A stretch of DNA of 64,000 bases from Nemertoderma westbladi (taxonomy: Eukaryota > Xenacoelomorpha > Nemertodermatida > Nemertodermatidae): the NCBI GenBank assembly GCA_032718475.1, contig JAUCBJ010007470.1:1-64000 (forward strand), given 5' to 3'. Under the pieces are notes generated by a model. That model made no database searches, was not told the DNA's origin, and saw nothing but the letters and a program-made list of their open reading frames with translations. The translations under genes and the position numbers were made by a program. Of the stretch, positions 56,473 to 64,000 are shown in pieces; position 1 is the stretch's first letter, and each line of letters starts with the position of its first letter.

Positions 56473-59400
56473 TATCTGGGTGTCTAATTTCTTATTGGAG
56501 GAAGTACGCCTACATCTTATGATGATGGTAGAAATGAACCAGTTATGGGAGCGATTGATTAATCATTATGATATAACATCTGATCGCTAACGTATATTAT
56601 TTATTGATATATGAAATATATCGGATTAGTGTATCCAATGCAGTTCTCACTCTTTTTTTTTAAACGCAGGAACGAACTCCACTAGGCTTTGTCAAAGTAG
56701 AAGCTCGTAATTGTCATACAAAATATCTCTATGGGTATAATATTTCCAATTGGGGTGTCGTTTGAACCAATGAAAGTATTTCTGGGCTTCTATTTGGATG
56801 TTCCATAAATAATCTCAACTCATTGGCTAACACCCTCTCTTAGCCATAAGGGATTTCAGTTGGGCCAACTTTGCCAAATTGGTTGTTGGTTGTGGAAAAG
56901 CGCCTTAAGGTAGACTAGACTAACTGTTCCTTGGATGCGGTAAACTACACGTTTGTGGGGCCTTCGCGCAGCACGAGGCTCAGTTATGAGATACAAATTA
57001 AAATTGTACGATTCTATCACAAAATAGATATTCACGAAATTTAACAAAAGCGTCAATAAATAAAAGAAGAGAGAAATTTCCTCCCGTTCAACCCCCCTTT
57101 TAATCTGTACCACCCCAACCCAAAGGCGCACAGAGGATTAATGAAAGGCAGAGGTATTAACAGGAAATTGGTATTTTAAAAGTAAGAGATTGTAGGCTAC
57201 CCAATTTGTCAGAAATATTAAACTAGAAACGCAAAGCAAGCGTTGCGGTAAGGAGCCCTTTTCACCGAGTTATGAAGACCCTGAAATTAGTACAGGATTT
57301 TTGTATCATTCGGTTTGTTTATACCGTCGATTGGATCAACATTTCGGAGAGCCGGAGTAGAACTATAACCCGACATCTTGTCGGGTTCCTGCACCTATTT
57401 ATTTGTATGTATGTGTGTAGATATGTTCGTGGTTCCACTATAGCACTCCAGCCCATTCGAACGTCACGCAGTGTAAATATATATATATATAAATATATAA
57501 ACGTACGCGTAGCGTCGCACAGCACGAGCTGATGCTTACTCGAGAACGGTAACCCGATTTACGCGACTCGTGTAGCGCGAAGGCCCCACGCAAATTTTCA
57601 AAATATTGGAACTTTTCCTCTGGTACATAGGTCCAAGTAAAATTTGGTTGAAATTGAATAAAGGCTTCAAAAGTTATTAACGATTGAATTTTTTATTACA
57701 GACAGACGGACATGATATTTTGCCCTAATACTAATTGTAATTGTGCACAAGTAGCTTCGCTCACTAATCGTGGCTCGTTCCACAGTATATTAATTTAATT
57801 CAAAGTATGATGTTTCCCATTATTTCCATCTATATTTTGTTATTGGTTTAATTAATACGCATAACCATTCAGTTTGAGATTGACAAAACATTAACTTTGC
57901 TGTCCATTCTTTGAAACGGAAAATTTTGCCAAACTTTGACTCTGATGAAAAGGCAGTCCATGTAGGCCTACTTTAAAATATTTTTCAAATAAAATAATAT
58001 ATTCGATATAAAAACGTTACGGACACTCTTTCACTCACCTTTAAGCAAAATTAAGATATCATGTTCTCGTGTGTTGAGTTTTATGCTTTTTGGCATATGG
58101 GCCCTCGTTTCGCTCGTATTAGAAAGTAATCAACTCGTGCAAAACTCAATAATAGTCGAATATTACTAAACTAAATGACATTGAAAAAGCGCTGTTTTCC
58201 AAATAGTTATTGTTTATCGAAACATATTAATATATACCCGACCTCGTTCGGTAAATCGAGCGTAACGTGGAAGCAGGCAAAGAAATATGAAATTGGATGT
58301 TGAATTTTGCCGATCACATTATTGGAACATCAGTAAAATTTAGCTACATTAAAGAGCATCCTACCTAATATTACAATATTACAAAAAATAAAATGATTTA
58401 CTGTTACTTTATCATTTTAATTTGCCATCAATTATTATTCAATAATCGTTCAATCGTTAAATAAAATAAAATTTAACTTTTCATTGTTAAATGAGTCCGC
58501 CTCCGCGATTTAACAATCACGTTTTCTGTAATTTTTGCCTTTTTGAAGGAACACGTTTCGTCACTGTCTCTTTGATTATACAAACTTTGAGACTGATGAA
58601 ATGCAGTCCGCAAAGGCACTGATCTATTTTGTTTATATATTATTGTAAAACCAAGGAATGTAAGAAATTCCGACTACGGTATCTTTATTGCGGGAAATTT
58701 TCTATAGAATACTATTAGTGCCATCTTACTCTGGTTAACCGCGTCTCGTGCTGTGCGAAGGACCCATTTATAATGTGTTATAGAAGCGAGATGTTTGATC
58801 TGAATTCCAATTGTTAGATCAATTACAATTAATAAATAATTTGTTATGTTGGACAATACCTTTATACCGGTACATTGTTTGGTGTATTTGTTATTGTTTT
58901 TACATAATGTATAAATAAATCTATCTATCTATCTATAATTAAGATATAACCCTGTAACCCAGATATTGCTTTAACTGAGAGCTAAATCATTATGGTAAGG
59001 CAGCATGTAGTAATTATTAGAAGACCGTTATGACTTCTTACTGTGTATTCTCTATCAATATTTATTTATATGTATATCAGGTGAGCTCATCCGAAGCTAT
59101 AGCTCGTCCGTCAATGAAAGTTATACCAATCGACGCAGCTCAACCCCCGGATGTGGAACAATTTTAGAAAAAATTATTAAAGTGCCTTTATTTATTTCGA
59201 GAAATAGCCCCATAATACGAAAATTGCCATAGACTCAATTATAAAATCACCAGCTGGTGCGGAGACGCCCAAACTACAAAGAAGTATTTTACTTGCCAAG
59301 TTTTAGTAAGGTTGTGTTTAGACTCACTCAGACTATCACAGACAGTAATCAAAAATAAAATGTTAGTTTATAATGTGTTACCCCGTCAACTGAATAGCTC

Positions 59401-59500
59401 TTCCCAGTGAACCCTATGGGAATATCTATAAAGTTACTCACTGCTATGTTAGGTGGTAGGCCAGCTGATTGAATTGTAAGCACAGGGCCGTCATCTAATG
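56473..59500. other. 3-kb stretch without genes
   Basis: Begins with the SMYD 3' flank. Later holds three copies of a CTTCGCGC-GCACGAG motif (56957, 57570, 58745), a small hairpin CCCGACATCTTGTCGGG at 57370, and a (CTAT)n microsatellite at 58918-58936. The open frames here show no recognisable motif. Confidence 0.5.
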
Positions 59501-59504
59501 CGTC

Positions 59505-61365
59505 AGTTTAATCATCCTCGCTGACTTCAATGCAGATCTAGGCGATCTACAAGGACCCAGAACAAGTCAACATGGATGCTCCGAAAGGGGCCATCTCCTC
59601 AATAACGTTTTACGTACAAACAGCTTAGTGGCAGCTGACACTCATGCACCCTTCCAAGGACCATGTGTAATATTTAAAGGTGCACACGGCGAATCTTACC
59701 TCGATCATATAGTCACCTCCAGTAACTGTCTAAACCAACATATATAAAACCAACGTATAAAACCAACCCAACAGAAAACCCACACAAGAAGGTTCGGCAA
59801 CAGGACGGGACTTATACTAATCAGTCGTGGATGAAGGATTATCAGTACTTCAAAAAGATCTTAATCACCTTCTAGAGTGTAGCTCCCCCAAGTCAGAACT
59901 TGATAATATTTGTGATACCATTCAATCCATTATCATGGCTGCAGCTCTACTCCACATACCCACCTTTAAGGTGAACAAGAAGATAAAGAATATTAGAATA
60001 CGCTCAAAGTTACTTGACCAACGTAGTAAAACAACTAAGGACCTTTACAAAATCTGGTTATCACATGGGAAGGATGACAATCACCCGTCCGGCGAATCTT
60101 ATAAAGAATCTAAGCGATCCACTCGACGCCTCAAAAACTTCCTCAACTAAAACCTTGTTGCGAACACCGCCCGCGGCTGGCGCTCTAAACGAACATTGAA
60201 CCCACAGTATTTCTGGAGCAACATTAATCGAAAAGACATTCAGCCCCTCACCGCGGAAATGCAATCAATTATTCGCAAACACAATGAGGAAAAGTTCAGT
60301 TCAACCACAACAAAAGATGCAGCCAAACTCCAAAACATCAATGACATTCTAGAACAGCAGTGCAGATCATCTACTCCACCAACCATAACCCCCCTCGCAG
60401 TTAAACGGCACGGGCGATATCTTCACTCTCCAAGGCCCCTGACTATGATCTATGACTGTGGAACACCTCCTATTCCTTAATCCTGATCCAATTTCTGACA
60501 CACTTGCCCGACTCATCAACTGCTGTCTCACTCTCAAAGAGGTTCCCTCTGCATTTGGTCATACAGTGATATCAAGTATCTATAAAGGAAAGGGTCGCTC
60601 CACCCTAGAAACTACATCATACAGGCCCGTCTCATCCATCAGCCTACTTGCCAAGGTGCTCGAACACATCCTTCTAGCTGACTATCTAAAAAAGTTGACC
60701 TCACATGGGAACCAAACTGCCTACAAGAGAAAACACAGCACTGACATAGTAGTGGCTACAATACTGGAAACGGTGGAACAATACATATCGAAAGGTTCGC
60801 CAGTATACGTTTGCCAACTTGACATTGAGGCGGCTTTCGATGACGTTGGCCACACTATCTTAGTATAAAAGATGCTGAACAACATTGTTAATACTTACAT
60901 AATTTGCCATATCTCAGCTTACTTTGGATCGAACAAAATCTTCCTCAAATTCGGCATTCTAGTCGACCCAACTCCAATAAAAGTCTCGCGGGGATTGAAA
61001 CAGGGATCACTCATTTCACCTATCCTCTACAATCTTTACACCTCCAACATCATAAGCGGAAAAAAACATAGTAACCTCGGATGCCGAATTGACACATCCT
61101 GGCTTGGTACAGTGGCCTATGCTGACGATTACCTACTCCTGGGAACCTCGCTTAAATCCGTCGAGAAGATGTGCGACATACTCATACAGGAAGCCGCTCA
61201 GGTATCCCTCCAAATCGACATGAAGAAAACAAAATGGACTATCCTAAACCGTAACCATATGACCCACAAGGAATGTTTCATTACAGTCAACGGATCACTA
61301 ATCCAAATGTCGGACCTTCTGAAATTCCTCGGACACAAACTGGGAAAATCTAACCCCGCTATGTA
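59505..61365 (+). pseudogene. decayed LINE (endonuclease remnant and reverse transcriptase)
   Basis: At 59512 the endonuclease reads ADFNADLGDL and, near 59700, YLDHIVTSSN. The linker is broken by stops. The RT frame at 60452-60868 has SIYKGKGRSTLETTSYRPV and motif A QLDIEAAFDDV. After a stop at 60866-60868 the next frame (60872-61365) has LKQGSLISPILYNLY (motif B) and YADDYLLLG (motif C), then KKTKWTILNRN and LGHKLGKS. The catalytic motifs survive, but stops and frameshifts make it inactive. A third LINE family, unlike the RTE-like copies. After 61365 the homology ends abruptly. Confidence 0.85.
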
Positions 61366-63220
61366 TGTATGTATTTATAGACCAAAGGAAGAAATAAATA
61401 AACACACATTACCGATTACACAAAATATATAACTATTTAGTCCAGGGAATATAACGCTCTAAGTAGGTAAATTACAATAACACATGAATAATATAAATAG
61501 AAATTGCAAACTCCACGATGTTATCCAGACAATAGACATGTTGTCTCAAGTTTTCCATACCAAAGGATGGACAGCAAGGTGGCTGGATTTTTATTTTATA
61601 GAACGATAGATATGGATGACAGAAAACCGCTGCTAAATTTTTTTCTAAATCTGTCGTGCCGTTTTTGAGATGTAGCATTTTATATAACGCTCCCATGGCC
61701 TACTATATATACACGGCCTAATAAGCTGCATTTTGGGGCCATTCAAAAAGAGACCAGTTTTGTTTACAACAATGTGATATTTTGATTTAATTCTTCAATT
61801 TGACTGAATTGAAGTCTCCTCGTTAAGCAAGATACTAAATTATATGGTAGCTAGTGTTTTAGTTAGGTTTAGCTAGTAATTTCAACACTGGTTCCGACAT
61901 CCTACTTCCTTCTATAAATATTTTGTAGTAGCTAGTTCTTATTACTTTTTGTATAGAAAATGTTCCAGAACATGTTAGCTATTCATTTTTTTTTAAAAAT
62001 ATGTTCTAGAACAAATATTTTTTGTTCTAGAACATTTTTTTGAAAAAAATCTGGATTCTATTTAAAACGTATGGCATCGTTCTAAAACGTGTTTGAATCA
62101 ATAATGACAAACTGGCACCTAATAACAAACATTGTGAACAGTCCCATAATTGTGTGACAAATTTATTGCCCTGTGCGAAAAACAGCAGCATCCCAGAGCT
62201 TCTACTTCACGATAAATTTTTCAGATATGGTGAGTCATTGTGCCTCATTTGGTGTAAATCGATAGAAATACTTGATCTCATTGATTGGTTTTCATAGTCC
62301 GCGGCAATATGATAAAGTAAATTAGTTAATAACTACGATGAATTAGCGAGCAAACTAAAGCTCCAATTCATGAATAAATGTTATTACATTTTATGACAAA
62401 GCCAATCCTTACCATCTGGCTCTGTGGGCAATTAGAGTAGCAAACTAAATCGATTAAAGTAGTATGAAACTCATCTCGGGTGGTGTATACTATATGTATT
62501 GTATGTAAGGTTCATGGCGTATTATATGTATCCATTCATTTATTTAGTTATTAACTTAGGCTTCCTCTACTTAGACACTATGGTCATTGTTATTATTTTG
62601 AATAATTTTGCTAGATTTACAAGAAAAGTACATTTAGAAGTATAACATTAATCTGAATGAGTATTTATTTTGCCGGCCACTGGTACTGTTATCGTTAAAC
62701 TGATCAGCTTTCCCGTGATCTTTTTCTATGACAGCCGGTTGGTGAGTAGAAACTTGGTAGTCTGCCATTGATAAATTAAAGACGATTAATAATATCGCAC
62801 AACAATCAGTGCGTGTTGGGCGACCATAAATTGTTGTTTTTTTTTTTTTTTTATTCTTTATTTTAGTATCCTTAAGGATTATCCTTAAGGGATTAAGAAT
62901 GCCCACTGGGGGAGACTTTGCTCAAAGTCCATTCAAACATTGTCTGTCTGTAACCAACGGTTTATAATCTACAGACATTTCTTACCTATCTATTCTGTAG
63001 TAACAAACTGAATATTATTATAATTAATAAATTTGTACATTATATATAACCAATAAGTACAGTATATTTATATTTATGATTATTTATGGTATTTAAGTTT
63101 CGGCAAGGCGTAGGCCCATTAGTGTGAAAATGTATAAACTTCAATATGACGTTGATTTTATGTGGTTGAAAATGACACCACTACTCCATACTACCACCAC
63201 CACCTCCTCCACCACTACCA
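61366..63220. other. AT-rich stretch without supported genes
   Basis: Contains TGTTCTAGAACA-type palindromes near 61960-62035, a T run at 62833-62853 and a CCTTAAGGATTATCCTTAAG hairpin at 62870. No gene. Confidence 0.5.
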
Positions 63221-63236
63221 CCACTACTCCATATCC
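63198..63236. repeat. (CCA/CTC)n microsatellite
   Basis: ACCACCACCACCTCCTCCAC-type run at the 3' end of the LINE copy, which may be its degenerate tail. Confidence 0.8.
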
Positions 63237-64000
63237 CCCATGTATTTCGGGCGATCATCCGCATCTTCAAGGCCAGCGTCCTTTAAGATGCACCTCAAGA
63301 AAGTCATGGACCGTCCACCATGCTTCTTATTCACTCCATGAGGCCGCCAAAGCACACGATTTTGCACAGGCTGGTCCTTACGGTGAAGGCAATGCCCTGC
63401 AAAGCGGGGGTGGCTTTGTTCAAGTGTCAAGCTTGGGGGGGGGGGGGGGATGAGACACCTCCAATGTTATATAGTGTCTGGTTGGAGATGTGTGCATTGT
63501 ACTTGACAAAATGAACCCGACGTAGCATTCTTGTATATTGACCATCCAGAGATTTGGTGTCCTCAGCAGTTAGAGCCCAGCATGGACTCCCGTAGAGGAG
63601 TACTGGAACTACTGCTGCTCTAAATAATCGGACCTTAAGATTCCGATTAATTCTGTGTGACTTCCAAATCCGGGAAATCCTATTCAAGGCTGCCCTGCCC
63701 ATGCCTTTCCCTTACGTATTCGAAAGACCTCACCTGACTTCCGAATCCATGATCCCAAGTAACAGAAGTTGTACACATGCTCAAGCAACCCTCCTTTCAG
63801 CATAGACTCATATGATCAGACATTTCCTGAGGACTTTCAAAGTTGACTATCAAAATTTTGGTATTCTTTGAGTTAACAAAAAGACTAACACTAGAAGCAT
63901 CCTGTTTTAATGAGCTAAGGAGCCATTGTGCTCACTCTAGTGATTCTGAGAGTACTCCTAAGTCATCAGCAAAGTCTAGATCAGTTAGGTACTTGGCTGG
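63225..64000 (-). pseudogene. decayed RTE-like LINE reverse transcriptase, continues beyond window
   Basis: From the right edge, minus strand: LTDLDFADDLGVL (motif C, about 63975), an NLRKS-type region after LEHVYNFCYLGSWI, then GRAALNRISRIWKSHRINRN, VVPVLLYGSPCW, a G run at 63435-63449, RFAGHCLHRKDQPV and HGVNKKHGGRSMTFL. Same family as 27.5-30.1 kb, in opposite orientation. Broken by frameshifts; catalytic part outside the window not seen. Confidence 0.8.

Overview
This is a piece of an animal nuclear genome, AT-rich and full of repeats. Three things point to an animal: a Cys-loop ligand-gated ion channel gene split by introns, a two-exon SMYD (SET+MYND) lysine methyltransferase gene, and a BEL/Pao LTR retrotransposon, a group known only from animals. 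The many short palindromes (TAGGCCTA, TACCGGTA, CTGTACAG) and the range of LINE and DNA-transposon families would suit a marine invertebrate, but I cannot name a phylum.

Layout. Bases 1-810 carry two short intronless reading frames on the minus strand: a RING finger cut by the window edge, and a 148-residue protein I do not recognise. From about 1.9 to 21.5 kb there is a three-level nest of mobile elements. A LINE with an endonuclease/reverse-transcriptase frame is split by a 16-kb BEL/Pao element (5-bp target duplication GCCAG). The 5' LTR of that element is in turn split by a 4.07-kb terminal-inverted-repeat (TIR) transposon (2-bp duplication CA). That transposon carries a five-exon gene of 329 codons that does not look like a transposase. 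Removing the BEL element restores one LINE frame of 1,014 codons.

From 21.8 to 26.1 kb there are GC-tipped palindromic repeats and dead LINE pieces. The ion-channel gene runs from 26.8 to 33.35 kb on the plus strand; its first intron holds a decayed LINE that is itself split by another repeat. At 34.6-35.8 kb, minus strand, is an intronless, GC-rich SERBP1/HABP4-type gene. From 36.8 to 52.6 kb I see only mobile and repeated DNA: a TTAA-flanked element with a dead LINE inside, a 3.8-kb TIR element with a 1.92-kb internal duplication, a tRNA-like sequence, a LINE split by a TA-inserted element, several minisatellites and MITEs. The SMYD gene lies at 53.6-56.5 kb, plus strand. The last 7.5 kb hold a decayed LINE (59.5-61.4 kb) and part of another on the minus strand (63.2-64 kb).

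The three host genes (ion channel, SERBP1-like, SMYD) have no evident functional link. Most of the window is transposon history, and many insertions can be ordered because they interrupt one another.
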